The notes: generated by a model from the letters alone, not told the origin. A stretch of DNA of 64,000 bases from Cyclina sinensis (GCA_012932295.1 JAAONU010000009.1:1539197-1603196); one strand, 5' to 3'. Positions 24,349-37,620 are shown, numbered from the stretch's first letter. Made by a program: numbers and translations.

Positions 24349-24847
24349 AGCGGTTGTTTTCTTTTTGATAGATAATCTATATGTTGGAAACAACTATCTG
24401 GCCTCTGACACGCTTGGATGACTGTGACCTTTAATAAGTGTATACATTATTTAAATAAAGTTTTAATTATTAAAAATGAAGAAAAAAACATGAATCGCAG
24501 TCAATTGATTCTTATCTAAAATGTCGACACATCTGCTTAAACAACAAATTTGACTTTCACAGTATGAAATCAGTTTTGATAGCTTAAACAAACTGAACCA
24601 GTTCACTACATCAATAGTGTTTCATTATCTCTTACCCTTGCACTTGTAAATCAAAAGTTGCAATTTACAAGGTCTGTTCTGGAATGGCGTGTAATAAATA
24701 ATATCTGTTAAAATAAAATCTTCAAAAGCTTAAAAAGATCCTTGTACGACGGAGATTTTACAACATTAAAAATCGTTCGGGGTGGTAGTTCTCTTAAAAA
24801 TCAAAACTACTGATATTCCTGTAGTGTTTACAATTCACTTTTAAATA

Positions 24848-25123
24848 TTTTCCACACTGTTGCACGTGGTTACCACCATTTGCCTTTAGAGACTTTTCCA
24901 CACTGTTGCACGTGGTTACCACCATTTGCCTTTAGAGACTTTTCCACACTGTTGCACGTGGTTACCATTTGCCTTTAGAGACTTTTCCACACTGTTGCAC
25001 GTGGTTACAACCATTTGCCTTTAGAGACTTTTCCACACTGTTGCACGTGGTTACCACCATTTGCCTTTAGAGACTTTTCAACATTGTTGCACGTGGTTAC
25101 CATTTGCCTTTAAAGACTTTTTA
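24848..25123. repeat. 43-46-bp minisatellite with CACGTG in each of six copies
   Basis: The unit contains CCACACTGTTGCACGTGGTT followed by ACCACCATTTGCC. Six copies differ by a three-base gap and a few substitutions. The E-box hexamer CACGTG is kept in all six. It lies between genes A and B. Confidence 0.85.
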
Positions 25124-27234
25124 CACAGATGCAAGCTAGCTAGCTGTTCATGAATATGTTCTGGACTGCCGCACATTCAAAGCAAGCTTAATTTGTTCGT
25201 ATTGAAACAGTTTCAATATTGCTGAACCTTTAATGAGCATCCATATATTCGGTTCTTTAGAGTCATTCAAATCATTAACATAAAATATAGGCACTGACAA
25301 AACCTCTGTTGAAGGCAGCCAAAATAGCTGAAAGCGTAAAATCGCGGTCTTTTCTTACTTCATCACTACAGATATTATTACTAGTTTGCCACTGCCGAAC
25401 AAATCAATTCGATCGTCCCGAACGCCCAATTTTTAAGACAAAGTAAGGCCAACTGCTTGGTCAGGCTTTTACACGACTTCTATTCTATCATACACGACCC
25501 TACGAAGCCATTAAAAAAAGCCCAAGTGCTATCAATCCGACAATTAATCCGACCTCTTCTCGATCATCTTAACTATCTCGACTTCTTACCGATCTTTATC
25601 GAATTTTCGACCCGATCAGATTGTCCTTGTCGATTAAAGGATTACGTTGATTGGGACATGGCCTGGTATTAGTCTGTAATCAGATGTCGAAACTTATCGG
25701 GTACAGAACAGTATATTATATACCGAACAAACTAGATCCTTATACGATCGTTGCCTCTATTTAACCAACAACCACTCGCATTTTTGTTGCTTTACGAATG
25801 TTTGATTTCTCGATCCTTACTCGAAATTTTGGCATGCCAAAACGTTTCAAGTAGAAAGATGAACGATGCCGAGTAATGAAGACCAACCCGTCCGATACTG
25901 CCAAGCAAGTCAGACCAGTTTCTTTTCGTTTGATCGAACTCGATCAAATTAATTTGACTGGCATTAGAAACCTTTTAAGCAGCTCAGTGGCTTTGTGTAG
26001 AATCATGCTAAACATGCTAACTATCTATGAAAACGTGTCTGTTGTAGTAGACTTTTACACCATTACAACTAATATATTCTGTGTGCATAAAATAAAAAAA
26101 ACACACAAAACTACCGTACCCACAAGAAGGATAATTCTTGGAACTTATCAGTTTGTACACGTAAGTTCGATGTAACGAGAAAATATACGATGTGAACATA
26201 AATCCATTTTTAGTATGGATGACCTTAATTCTTTTCATTGAAGTTAATACCCTGTATCAGACATGCATGTTTGCATAACTGAATGAGAATACCAAAGGTT
26301 TTACAAAGTTTACAAAAAGTAAAGTTTATTTACAAAAGTCGGACAGTACAAACAAAACAACATAAGCTCTAAAGAGCTTTTAACAAAGGTTTAACATTTC
26401 TGCATTCCTATGTTATAAAAAGTCAACGAACTGAATGAAATAAGCACTCACGCATTTAAGGTTGTAAGCAGTATTTTAATTTGATTGTAACTATGGCTTA
26501 CAAGAGGATACTATCATAATTTTCTCTCATCAAACCACAACAGCAAAATCTTGGAAGTGTGGATGTTTTACCCAATACTCTAATCACTTGGATGACTAAC
26601 TTGGGCACTGTACAGCTGCCTTTGTATTGTTATTGTAAAATACATGCAAAACTGTTAAAAGGTAATACCATTTTTTTCTTGATCAGAATAAAATAATTCA
26701 GTTCTATCACCTTAAAACGTTTACAACAAAATGAAAGCCACGTTCATGTGACCTACTCATCAGCCAATCACAGGATTGCTTGCAAAGTTTTAAAACTGAA
26801 TGTAACTGCCTATTTCTAATTCATTTTAAAATAACTATAAAATAGTAAAAAGACATGAGTGAAAATACTATAACTATTGTCATAACACATTAAGGAGATT
26901 GTCCTTAAAATGTAAAAAAAAAATAATAAAAAATAACTTCCTAAAAATAGTTGATGTTTATAAAGTAAAGCTTTGTTAGAGATACTATTTTAAGGACTAT
27001 TCGGCGGTTACGAGGATTATGTTTAAGTAGAATTAGAGAGAGTATATACGACATAGTTGTTTAAAACGACAAAAACATACTGCAAGGCTAATGCCGTCAG
27101 ATTAACATGAGGTCATTATTCAAACATGACTAGCCGTATCATAAGCCAATATGAGACATTCGTCGTCCCTTTATCTTAAATCACCTAATTAAACATTTAC
27201 GGTTAAGTAAGCACACCTCCTAAAATATTCTGAA
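25124..27234. other. Intergenic between genes A and B, no gene seen
   Basis: A 71-codon frame near 25457 and a 99-codon frame near 25876 have no recognisable sequence. The first lies in a stretch rich in CGA/GATC-like strings that may be repeat-derived. A-rich runs occur near 26915. Confidence 0.4.
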
Positions 27235-27247
27235 TTAAACTTCCGTG
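27235..27247 (+). promoter_or_regulatory. Conserved TTAAACTTCCGTG element, gene B exon 1a
   Basis: It lies about 45 nt before the exon 1a ATG, shares all 13 bases with the gene C copy and contains an ETS-like ACTTCCG. Confidence 0.45.
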
Positions 27248-27291
27248 TTTTAGTTTTATTGTGTTCACAAAAGTGTTAAACGGTAAATGAA

Positions 27292-27340
27292 ATGGAGTTC
27301 GTATATTTGACTGTGATACTTTTACTAAATGTGAAATACG
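27292..27340 (+). CDS. Gene B alternative first exon 1a (signal peptide)
   Basis: The ATG starts MEFVYLTVILLL, 49 nt to a G|GTTTGT donor in phase 1. It is nearly the same as exon 1b, 1.34 kb downstream. An out-of-frame ATG lies five bases upstream (27287). A hydrophobic core follows the start, as in the first exons of A and C. Confidence 0.65.
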
Positions 27341-28574
27341 GTTTGTTTTCTTTTCTTTTTTTGAACATACTTATTAAAAAGTTTATTACGATTTCATGTT
27401 TTTTTTATTGTTTTAGTATATTATCATTTTAAGTCCTGTTTTCGGCGACTGTTTGAGTAATTTATAATTAACTGCTACAAAGTTTAGTACATCTAGTGGC
27501 TTATACTACCTACGACTAATTGTGCATATTTTTTGAATTCATGCAACAACATGAGACTTTTAAGGGTATTCGAGCTAAAGTACAAGCCAAGTAAGGAGTA
27601 TAAATTCACATGAGGCAGGATGTTTACACTCTGTCAATATTGACTCGCATGAACATAAATAATATAACAAGAAGAAAACTATCAATTTGACAAAAAATAT
27701 TGCATTTATATGTGATCATATGTACAACTCAGTTACTGGGCATTACCTATTAGATGTTCTTTTAAGCCAACTTGCCAACCTGTTTCTAACATGACCACCT
27801 GTATCAATTAAACCGCATATTCATCGTCACATTATCTTAAGGTATTAGAAGTGTAACAGATATTTTGAATTGAGCTTTTTCAAGAATTATTATATCCTAT
27901 GACAAAATATAGAGAATATAAGACACTTTTGCCATGGTAGTTTCAAGAAATGATTAATACTCACTTGAAACCTCACCCGACATTATGGGTTTATAAGGTA
28001 TAGAGAAAAACAATGTTTTTTCTAATACTGACCATCAAAACAACTGTTACTTGGTGTGTAATAATTCACATTATGAAGCCCTACTGATTGCTGACAAAAA
28101 GCAAACAAAATGAAAAGCCGAGTGTGAAAAGAAACTAAACATGATTATAAACATGGCAGGAATTTACCCCACCCACTTCATTATGAGGGGATGCTATCAA
28201 CGCATCTTCGGGGCTTCAAAGTAGCTACAATTATTTTTTATCACAGATCACATATTCACCATTTTTCATCGATTTACCACGTTGAAAAGTTTTGTTACAA
28301 TTAAAATATATTTAAAAACGAAAGAAATTGAATTAAAATTCTATAAAAGTTAGTGTTGTAAAACCAAAACCTTGTAAAACTGCCAAAAACTAAAGAAAAA
28401 ATTGGCTTAAATTGGGTTTGAACACGTGTCCTTCAGAGAAAATGTCTCAATCTTACACAAATTAACGTGAATAAATACTCTTCAGAGTGGAGGTAGGGTA
28501 TTTGGAATCTAATACCTTAATTCAAATAGAAATTTAGGAATATTTACCTTTCCTATAACGTAAGATTACACTGA

Positions 28575-28585
28575 TTAAACTTCCG
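28575..28585 (+). promoter_or_regulatory. Conserved TTAAACTTCCG element, gene B exon 1b
   Basis: It lies about 47 nt before the exon 1b ATG, within the duplicated promoter-exon block. Confidence 0.45.
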
Positions 28586-28632
28586 TATTAAAGTTTTATA
28601 CGTTTAAATCAATGTGTTAAACTGTGAAGAAA

Positions 28633-28681
28633 ATGGAGATCGTATACTTGACTGTGATACTTATACTTCATGCGAAATACG
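28633..28681 (+). CDS. Gene B alternative first exon 1b (signal peptide)
   Basis: The ATG starts MEIVYLTVILIL, 49 nt to the same G|GTTTGT donor, in phase 1. Flanking DNA on both sides is also duplicated from exon 1a, including the upstream TTAAACTTCCG element and about 150 nt of the following intron. Either exon can splice in frame to exon 2 at 29825. Confidence 0.65.
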
Positions 28682-29824
28682 GTTTGTTTTGTTTTATCTT
28701 TTTCAAACATATTCATTAAAAGGTTTATTGCGATTCCATGTTTGTTTTTTTTATTGCTTTGGTATATTTCCATTTTCAGTCCTTTTTTCGGTGACTGTTT
28801 AAATAGAGTATGTTTTAATTAGCTGCTACGAAAGTTATTAAATATAGCGGCTTATACAGTTATCGAATAAAATATACATTTAAAGTGAAAAACATACAAA
28901 TTTCTTGATTCCTACGAAAACATGAGCCTGTTATAAGGTTTTGGACACCAGCCTATTTGTACAAAGTGTAAAATGTAGTAGGTTTTTTTGTGGGTATCTT
29001 CTATAAACGTTGATTTCACAGACAATTGGGGTATAGAAATTGTACTTATTTCACAAATGCGAATCCATAAGGAACTCGTATACCAAGTTTGGTGCCTCTC
29101 TGAGAACGTTTCAGTAATTGCTAAAATTTGCTGTAATACTTTAAAAATATAAAAATATAAATGTTTGTCAGATGTAAACATTCAACACGCGTTGATTTAC
29201 ATCGCGTACTTTTTTCGTTCAATGTATACCACATACAACACTGATGTCATGTGATTTATCTTCACGTTCATGTAACTCAAAATACCTGTTATCCTTGTTT
29301 GCCAACACAATTCGTAATGAAACTCCAATATTTCAGAACATTTCCTGATTTCTATACCCTAAGTGTCTGTGGTTGATTTTAGTGTAGTACAACTGTTTCG
29401 TTTTTCGTAAAAACAAATGTAACTCTGCGCATTTATTCTTAGCCACAAATTAACTGTTTAATTTTAGTGTTATTTTAATTTTAAGATTTGTTTTGATGCA
29501 GTTGTTTTAGATACACATCTTCTCTTTGAATTTACCTGATACTTCTTTCTGGATGTTTTATAAAAGCCTCTTTTCCGCATATTTGAATTAAATACAGCTA
29601 CGGTATACCCCATATATTGTTGTTTCTGTTCATATGGTTAAAGGAATCTGACACTCGTTAATTAATATCTCATATAAACTTTAATTCAAATTGTCCAAGA
29701 AAACAGATATTAAGGTCGCAAGAGTTGTAATGAAATGATAACTCATGAATGATAGATCCTATAATTACAATTATATGTTACAACCGTAAAATATTCTAAA
29801 TGAAATTATTGCTTTATTTTACAG

Positions 29825-29863
29825 GTTTCTCTAATCCACCTTGCAAACATGAAGATAGTTATG
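29825..29863 (+). CDS. Gene B exon 2, one-Cys linker
   Basis: A 39-nt phase 1-1 exon lies between TTTTACAG and GTAAGT. It encodes FSNPPCKHEDSY after the shared Gly, with one cysteine. Length and phase equal those of gene C exon 2. Confidence 0.65.
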
Positions 29864-30379
29864 GTAAGTTTGAAAATATAAACATTCTTTTCAGTTCTCT
29901 TTTAATTTGTTTTTATTTGTGATTCGTTTTTTATCATTAAATTTTTCTAAGGCAAGCTTTCTTTCATTTCATCATTTTACGTTCTCGTTTAATATATATA
30001 TAATAAAATAGTAATACAATATATCGTCAGTTGAGGGTATGTTGCTTTAATATTTTTCGATATATACTACGGAAATTTTGCTAAACACCAAAAGTTTCTC
30101 AATATATCATAAAAAAAGTAAAAAGGATTCAATAATATGTTTTGCATAGTTTGATTTAACAATGTTTTTAGATGGCCCCAACCTAAATGCAAGCTGTTTT
30201 ATCGGATAGGTCTCGCTATATGGTCACGGAAAGTATGCACCCCTGTTTTTTTTTTGTGGGAGTAGAGACACACAATTTTCCTTATACACCTACATTACAA
30301 ATTTATTGTCATTCAAAGTTCAGACTTTTTAAATTGGCGACTTTTACATGGCAAACGCTATGATAACCTCATTTGAGTG

Positions 30380-30990
30380 AAAGAGATGTGGAGGGCTGTA
30401 TGGGTGGTGTAGCACGAGGCCACACACCGTGAGGTTGGTGTGGCGCATCACCAGAACCTGGGCAAGGTACAAGTACGGTTCACTCGTCAGGAGGCATGGC
30501 GGAGGCTGACAAAGGGTGACGCAGCAGATCAAGACCGATTCTTGATTATCCAGGCCCGTTGAGAACGGTTTGCAACAGCAACGCATCTTCCTAATGACCT
30601 TCTTATTGCTTCTGGGGTCAATTTTTGTAATCAGACGGTGCGTAGAAGATTGCATGAGGGTAAAGGAGATCAAGGAGACCCTATATAAGAATTCCATTGA
30701 CTCACAGACCCGGGTGGTCCAGCACTACCCGCAGAGGGAGGGTATTGGCGTATTGACAGGCCTGCTCGATCACCTGATCTTTATTCAATTGAGCACCTGT
30801 GGAATGGGCTGTAGGTACGGATATCAGCTCGCCAGGTGCAACCTAGAAGCATTCAGGAGCTTAAGGCCATGTTGGTGCAAGAATGACCCGCCATCCCCGC
30901 TAGGACTGTCAGAAACTTCATAGGGAGCATGAGGTTGCCAAGCAGTTGTCGTTAGCAATGGGTTACAAACACGCTACTGAGTCTAAATTT
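30380..30990 (+). pseudogene. Tc1-family transposase relic with internal deletion
   Basis: Plus-strand pieces read DRFLIIQAR and FATATHLPNDL, typical of the Tc1 helix-turn-helix region, then jump to SPDLYSIEHLWNGL, the region of the last catalytic residues (PDLNPIEHxWD in active copies). The central catalytic part is missing, and stops interrupt both ends. It lies in intron 2 of gene B. Confidence 0.7.
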
Positions 30991-31633
30991 GTAAACAAAA
31001 ATGGAAATGTTAACACTTGGAAACAAGTTGCGTGTCCAAAAATTTAAGATATAGGGGGTCTTACTCTACTTTGGCAGATAATTAATGCAAAATCAGTAAA
31101 AAGTACTAAATTTTTTTTTCAATCAATTTGATTGAACATGAAATTGATATAAGAAATCATTTGTACGACCGTCACGGTAATCAAATCATTGCCGAAAATA
31201 TTCACACTATTAAAACATTTTGTGCTCAGCAAAAGTTGAGTAGTATAAAACCAGGTATGTAACAAATTGGTTATCAATGCGTATGTATATATATTACTCA
31301 AAATTTGATAGGAATCACTTATAAGAAAGTGTATATTTACTACATAAGGTTGAAAGGTTACATTTTTTGTTGTGATTCTGAAAATACGTTCATATGACAA
31401 CAGTTTGGTAGCAAAAAATGAGTAAGTCTGTAAACCGTTGAAGCGTGACAGAGGCTGAGCCGTGGGAGGGGCACAAATCTGGGATAACACAGATAGGAGA
31501 TGAAATGGAACTTTTTGGAAAAAATCAAGTCTATGGCCTGAATTTTGCTTTAATATCGCATATGGTGTCCGTTTGCTTAGATAACTGCTCTGCACCGCCT
31601 TCTCATGCTGCTAATGAGTCTCCGGATGCTTTG

Positions 31634-32760
31634 TTATGGGAGTCGAGCCCACTGGTCCAGAAGGGCCTGCTGTAGCCCAGGGACCGTGGTTGGCTGGAGT
31701 GGGCGAACAGATATTGCAGTCTGCAGCATGTCCCAGGCGTGCTCTATTGGATTGAGGTCTGGATACTTTGCTGGCCAGTCCATTCTCTCTATGGCTGCTG
31801 CCTCCAGGTACTCGTCGGTGACCCTTGCCCTGTGAGGCCGGGCGTTGTCGTCCATTAAAATGAACTCAGGGCCTATAGCACCAGCGTGCGGACGAACGTA
31901 CACATCTAAGATCTCATTGACGTATCGTACAGCCGTCAATGTGCCGTTTTGAACAATGTGCAGGTCCGTTCTTCCCTGCATGTTAATGCCCGCCCACACC
32001 ATGACCGAGCCTCCGCCATGACGGTCGTGGGTAGCAACACACGGGTGCCAAACGCTCATTGGCGGATCTCCATACCCGCACTCACCTATCAGTGAAGTCA
32101 ACACAAAATCTAGACTCGTCAGTAAACAGCACTTGGGTCCAGTCATGCAGCGTCCACCTGGCGTGATCGCGGGCCCATTGAAGACGTTCCTGGATGTGTT
32201 TTTGCGTCAATGGAATTCGGATTGCAGGCCTTCTAGCCCTCATGCCAGCTGTATGAAGACAGTTCCTAATGGTTTGAGTGGAAAGTCTTACACCAGTGGC
32301 ATTCTGGAAGTCATTTTGGAGGGTAGTAGCGGTAACAAAGCGCTGACGTCGCGCTTGAACGACAATAAACCGGTCCTCACCCTGAGTTGTGGACCTCTGA
32401 CGCCCTCCGCCATGACTATGCGTGACATGCCCTTAAGTTTGAAACCGTCGCCACATCCTTGCAACGGTGCTCTTGGACACCCCAAGGACACCTGCCACGT
32501 GCCGTTGGGAACGCCCAGCCTCAAGCATATCTACCCCCCTATACATCGTCAATACGCCGTCTTTGCCGTAGATTTGCCATGACCAGTGCTAGGTTCGATA
32601 TAAACGTTACCATGCATAAGCGAAGTCTGAATAAAACGGGTGTGTACATGAAGGTACTTGCCCGCGGTGCACCACTTTTCCAGAGGTATCGCTTTTCCCG
32701 TGCATCTCGAGCCATGTACAGGTAAACAATCAAAATCTGCTGGACAGGTCGGCTTTGCCA
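31634..32760 (-). pseudogene. Tc1-family transposase pseudogene
   Basis: The minus-strand frame at 31634-32146 holds the DDE core: GGGSVMVWAGI, FILMDDNARPHRA (second Asp) and YPDLNPIEHAWDML (third acidic residue). Upstream, rc of 32100-32150 reads WTQVLFTDESRF (first Asp) in another frame, and the N-terminal helix-turn-helix region extends to about 32600 in broken frames. Frameshifts separate the parts. The GC-richer composition differs from the host introns. It is in intron 2 of gene B and of a different Tc1 subfamily from the relic at 30.4 kb. Confidence 0.8.
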
Positions 32761-33480
32761 TATGAATAAACTACATGTATGAGAAAAAAAACAGTTAGCT
32801 TGAGGTTATCATTAAAAAGATATTTATAAATTAAAAAGTGATCCCTTTTACGCTAATGTTTCCTACTTGTACTTTTTTCTATTTCTAGCTTATTGATACA
32901 TATTCACTCATTCTTACCGCGAAGTGATAAAGTATTGCATTTCTGAAACATTACTCTGCGGGAAGATATATATCGTTTATATATCTCAGTATAAAGCATT
33001 TAACCTATCAAACTTAGCAGACCTAAAAATTGCAAATAAACAATGAAATATTGTCACTATTTACACTTCAATATGCCTAGCAACATTGTTATCTAAGTGT
33101 TTTAAGTTTCTTTTGTCTTTGAAATCTTTAATCCTGCCGTTTAATGATGAAAACTCTAAATGTTTTACATTACTTTTAAATGGAATATGTTCGAATTTTT
33201 AATCGCTCTTAAATATAGGGTGTAAATAAGAGAAACAACTGCTCCTTTAAAATAATATTTTCGCTGGTTTCTGTAATTTTGAATGTATATTAATAACAAC
33301 AAACTAGATTTTACAAAACAAATCCTGCACTTTCGTGTGAAGGTAACGTAAGTGTGAAGCCAGCTATGATCATCCTTCAGTCAAGCAAATACTGATTTCT
33401 ACTATTTTGTTTATTTGTGTCAGAGTAAAACTGTTCTTTTTTATTTGAAAGACACACACACTTAGGCTATATTTAATGGT

Positions 33481-33900
33481 CCCCAACGGGGATGCATTTA
33501 GTCGCCGCCTTGTCCGTCCGTCCGTCTGTCCGTCCTTCCGTCCCGCAATTTTTTCTGTACAATTTCTCAACAACCACTGGCTTGAATTTACTAAAACTTC
33601 ATAGGAAGCTTCACTGCCAAGAGGAGCTGTGCATAATAGCAGCCTGTTCTGGTCCATTGATTTTTCACAGTTATACCACTTTAATGCCCTTTCAACTGAC
33701 ATGTTTGTCCGGACTATTTCTCAGCAACCACTCCTGGAATTCATAAAAACTTCATAGGAAGCTTCACTACCAAGAGGAGATGTGCATATTACAGGCATGT
33801 TCCGGTTCAGTGATTTACAAAAAATGCCCCTTTGACGCTTTTTAGCTTGACTTTTTTCGAAAACTTTAACATTGATCATAATTTTGTTTTATTCCTTTAT
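33481..33900. repeat. Dispersed repeat starting AACGGGGATGCAT, copy 1
   Basis: It starts CCCCAACGGGGATGCATTTA and a GTCC-rich tract, then two copies of a roughly 155-bp unit with GGAAGCTTCACTACCAAGAG. The same start and units recur at 36.66 kb. No coding content. Confidence 0.7.
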
Positions 33901-34950
33901 GGATTGTCTTCATACTTGGACACAACAACCCTCTGGACAAGATCTTCAAGTGGACCAGTATGAACTTGACCTTGACTCATAAATGACCTTCATCTTCAAG
34001 GTGAATTTTTGAATTTTGCTACAATTTGCCATTACTTTGGTGTTTATGGTTTGACTTGATTTATTCTTGGCCAAAACAACACTTATGACAAAACCGACAT
34101 GCTGAATAACTCAAATTTGACCACAACCTAAAAATGACCTTGACCGTCAAGGTCAGATGATTGAATTTTGCTTAAATTGTCATAACTTTCTCGTTAATTT
34201 GTGGATTTGATTCATATTTGGACAAAACAACGCTTTTGACAAATTCGACATTTTGGTTATTTGAATTTTGACCTAGACTTTAAATGACCTTGACAGTCAA
34301 GGTCAAATTATTGGATTATGTTAAAAATGGCCATATCTTTGTTATTTATGGTTTGATTTGAATCAAACTTGGACAAAAACAACACTTATGACAAAGACGA
34401 CATGTTAAATTATTCAAGTGAGCCCTTAACCTTAAAATGACCATGACAGTCTAGGTCAAATTATTGGTTTTTTCTTAAATTGTCATAACTTTGTTGTTTG
34501 TGGTTGGATTCGATTTATACTTGGACAAAACAACAATTATGACAAAACCGACATTTTGAATAACTGAGGTATGAACATGACCTAAAAATGACCTTGGCTC
34601 AAGGTCAGATGATAAAATTTTGCTTAAATTGTCATAACTTTCTCATTTATTTATGGATCTGATTCATACTTGGACAAAACAACACTTATGACAAATCCGT
34701 CATTTTCATTCTTTCAAGTTTGACTTTGACCTTTAAATGACCTTGACAGTCAAGGTCAAATTATTGAATTTTGCTAAACCTGGCCATAACTTTGTCATTT
34801 GTGGTTGGGTTTTAATCATACTTTGACAAAACAACACTTATGACAAAGCCGACATGTTAAATTATTCAAGTGTGTCCTTAATCTTAAAATTACCATGACC
34901 GTCAAGGTCAAATTATTGAATTTTGCTCAAATTATTATAACGTTTTAGCT
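33901..34950. repeat. ~150-bp tandem array with GACCTTGAC units
   Basis: About seven degenerate units of roughly 150 bp, each with a TGACCTTGAC...CAAGGTCAAA dyad and ACTTGGACAAAACAACACTT. The dyad makes each unit self-complementary over about 20 bases. Confidence 0.7.
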
Positions 34951-36650
34951 CACCTATGCCGTAAGATTCATGGTGAGCTATTAGGATCGATCAATGTCCG
35001 TCGTCTGGCGTCCTTCGGACGTCCACACTTAGTTTGTTAACACTCTAGTGGTGACATTTTTGCCTCAATTATCATGAAACTTAGGATGTCTGTCCTAGTA
35101 ATTACTCGGACAAGTTCGAACATGGGTTATCTTGGATGAAAAACTAGGTCACATGGCGCATAAATAGAAAAACCTTGTTAACAATCTAGAGGTTACATTT
35201 TTAGTCCAAATATCCTGGAAATTTGTCAGAAAGGTTGATTTGATAATTTCTAGCTTAATTTTAATATGGGTCATCTGGAGTCAAAAACTAGGTGACAAGG
35301 CTCAAATATGGAAAACAGACTAGATTTAACATTTTCAGTCCAAATATCCTGAAAATTTGTCAAAAAGGTTATTTTAATAATAGCTCGAGTTTGAAAATGA
35401 TTTATTTGGGGCCAAAAACTAGGTCACAGAGCCCAAAAATATAAAAAAGTTGTTAACACTCTAGAGGCTACTTTTTTTAGTTTAATTATCCTGGAAATTT
35501 ATCAGAAAGGTGGTTTTAATGATTTCTTGCTCAATTTCGGAAATAGGTCATCTTGGGAAAAAAACTAGGTCACCGAGCCCAAAAATATATAAACCTTGTT
35601 TACGCTCTAGAGGTTACAATTTCTGTCCAAATATCCTAGAAATTTGTCAGAAAGGTTGTTTTAATGATATCTAGCATATCTAAGTTCGAATATGGGTCAT
35701 CAAAGATCAAAAATTAGGTCACAGAGCTCAAATATGTAAAAACCTTGTTAACACTCTAGAGGCTACATTTTCAATTCAAATATTCTAGAAATTTGTTAGA
35801 GAGGTTGTTTAGATGATATCTAGCTCAAGTTTTAATATGGGTCATCTGGTTCAGAAACTAGGTCACAGAGCCCAAATATGGAAAAAAAAACCTTGTTAAA
35901 ACTCCAGAGGTAACATTTTCAGTCTAAATAACCTGGAAATTTGTCAGAAAGATTGTTTCGATAGTTTTTAGCTCAGTTTTGAATATGGTTCATCTGGGTT
36001 ATAAAACTAGGTCACAGGGCCCAAATGTGGAATAACCTTGTTAACACTCCAGAGGTTACATTTTCAGTCCAAATATCCTGAAAATTTGTCAGAGAGGTTG
36101 TTTTGATGATTTATACCTTAAGTTTGAATACGGGTTATCTTGGGTCAAAACTAGGTCACAGAGCTTAAATATGGAAAACATTGTAAACACGCTAGAGGCT
36201 ACTTTTTCAGTCCAAATATCCTGGACTTTTGTCAGAAAAGTTGCTTCGATAATTTCTAGCTCAACTTCGAATATGGGTTATCTGGGTTTAAAAACTAGGT
36301 CACAGAGCCCAAATATAAAAGAAACGTGTTAACACTATAAAGGTAACATTTTTAGTCTGAAAATTCGTCAGAGGGGTTGTCTAAATGATTTCTAGCTCAA
36401 GTTTAAATGCGGGTCATCTTGGGTAAAAAACTAGGTTACAGAGCCCAAATATGTAAAAACCTTGTTAACACTCTAGAGGTAACATTTTCAGCCAAAATAA
36501 CCTTGAAATTTGTCAGAAAAATTGTGTCGGTAATTTCTACGTCATTTTCGAATATGGGTCATCTGGGGTCAACTAAGCAGGTCCATAACAATTTTGTTAA
36601 AAGCAGTCATACTTAGGTGAACGATCTAGGGCCATCAAGGCCCTCTTTTT
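34951..36650. repeat. ~145-bp tandem array, element bounded by AGCTCACC ... GGGCCATCAAGGCCC
   Basis: It starts TTTAGCTCACCTATGCCG with an ATGGTGAGCT dyad and ends AGGTGAACGATCTAGGGCCA plus a short GGGCC/GGCCC hairpin and T-run. In between are about ten units with AAAACTAGGTCACAGAGCCC and TTGTTAACACTCTAGAGG. From memory this resembles a repeat type common in bivalve genomes; I cannot give its family name. Confidence 0.7.
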
Positions 36651-36654
36651 TATC

Positions 36655-37620
36655 ATCCTTCCCAACGGGGATGCATATAGTCGCCGGCTTGTCCGTCCGT
36701 CCGTCCGTCCCAAAACTTTGTCCGGACAATTTCTCAACAACCACTGGCTTGAATTTACTAAAACTTCATAGGAAGCTTCACTGCTAAAAGGAGCTGTGCA
36801 TATAAGCAGCCTGTTCCAGTTTAATGATTTTTTAAACATTTATGCCCCTATGATGTTTTTTCAACTGTCATTTTTGTCCGGACCATTTCTCAGCAACCAC
36901 TGACTGGAAATCATCAAAACTTCATAGGAAACTTCACTACTAAGAGGATTAGTGCATAGTACAGGCATGTTTTGGTTCAGTGATTTTTCACAAAGTTATG
37001 CCCCTTTGATGCTCTTTTAGCTGTAATTTTTTTCCGGGCTATTTCTCAGCAACTATTGACTGCAGTTTACTGAATCTCAATAGGAAGCTTCATTACCAAG
37101 AGAAGGTGTGTATATTACGGGCATGTTTCGGTTCAACGATAAGTTATGCCCCTTTGATGCTTTTTAGTTGTAATTTTTGTCCGGACAATTTCTCAGCAAC
37201 TGTTAACTGCAATTCACTGAAAGACAATAGGAAGTTCACTACCAAGAGGAGGTGTGCATATTACAGGCATGTTCCGGTTCAGTGATTTTTCACAAAGTTA
37301 TGCCCCTTTGATGCTTTTTTTAGCTGTAAGTTTTTGTACGGACAATTTCTCCACAGCTATTAACTGCAATTCACTGAAACTCAATAGGAAGCTTCACTAC
37401 CAAGAGGAGGTATGCATGATACTGGCATGTTCCGGTTCAGTGATATTTCACAAATTTATACACCTTTGATGCTTTTTAGCTGTAATTTTTGTCCGGACTG
37501 TTTCTTAGCAACTATTGACTGGTATTCATTGAAACTTGATAGGAAGCTTCACTAGCAGTAGGAGCATATTAGTGACATGTTCCAGTTCAGCGACTTTTCA
37601 CAGGTTTATGCCCATTTAAG
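36655..37620. repeat. Dispersed repeat starting AACGGGGATGCAT, copy 2
   Basis: It has the same head as the copy at 33.48 kb, with four GTCC units, then about six units of 150-160 bp, each with GGAAGCTTCACTACCAAGAG, TTCCGGTTCAGTGAT and TTATGCCCCTTTGATGC. The array continues in weaker form to about 37980, just before gene B exon 3. Confidence 0.75.

Larger units (their letters stand above)
27230..28860 (+). repeat. Tandem duplication of promoter plus first exon of gene B
   Basis: About 230-250 bp around exon 1a (27230-27480) recurs around exon 1b (28570-28860) with scattered differences. It includes the TTAAACTTCCG element, the exon and about 150 nt of intron (GGTTTGTTTT ... GGCTTATAC). A weaker third partial copy without an exon may start near 27790 (AACATGACCACCTGTATCAA). 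Confidence 0.7.

Noticed and set aside
25457..25672. Plus-strand frame of 71 codons between genes A and B
   Set aside because: No recognisable protein or splice context; the local base pattern suggests repeat DNA.
32133..32725. Plus-strand open frames of 149 and 88 codons
   Set aside because: They are antisense to the Tc1 transposase on the minus strand, which has recognisable motifs.
34951..36650. CRISPR-like array because of regular ~145-bp units
   Set aside because: The whole unit repeats with drift, there are no short exact repeats with unique spacers, and the genome is eukaryotic.
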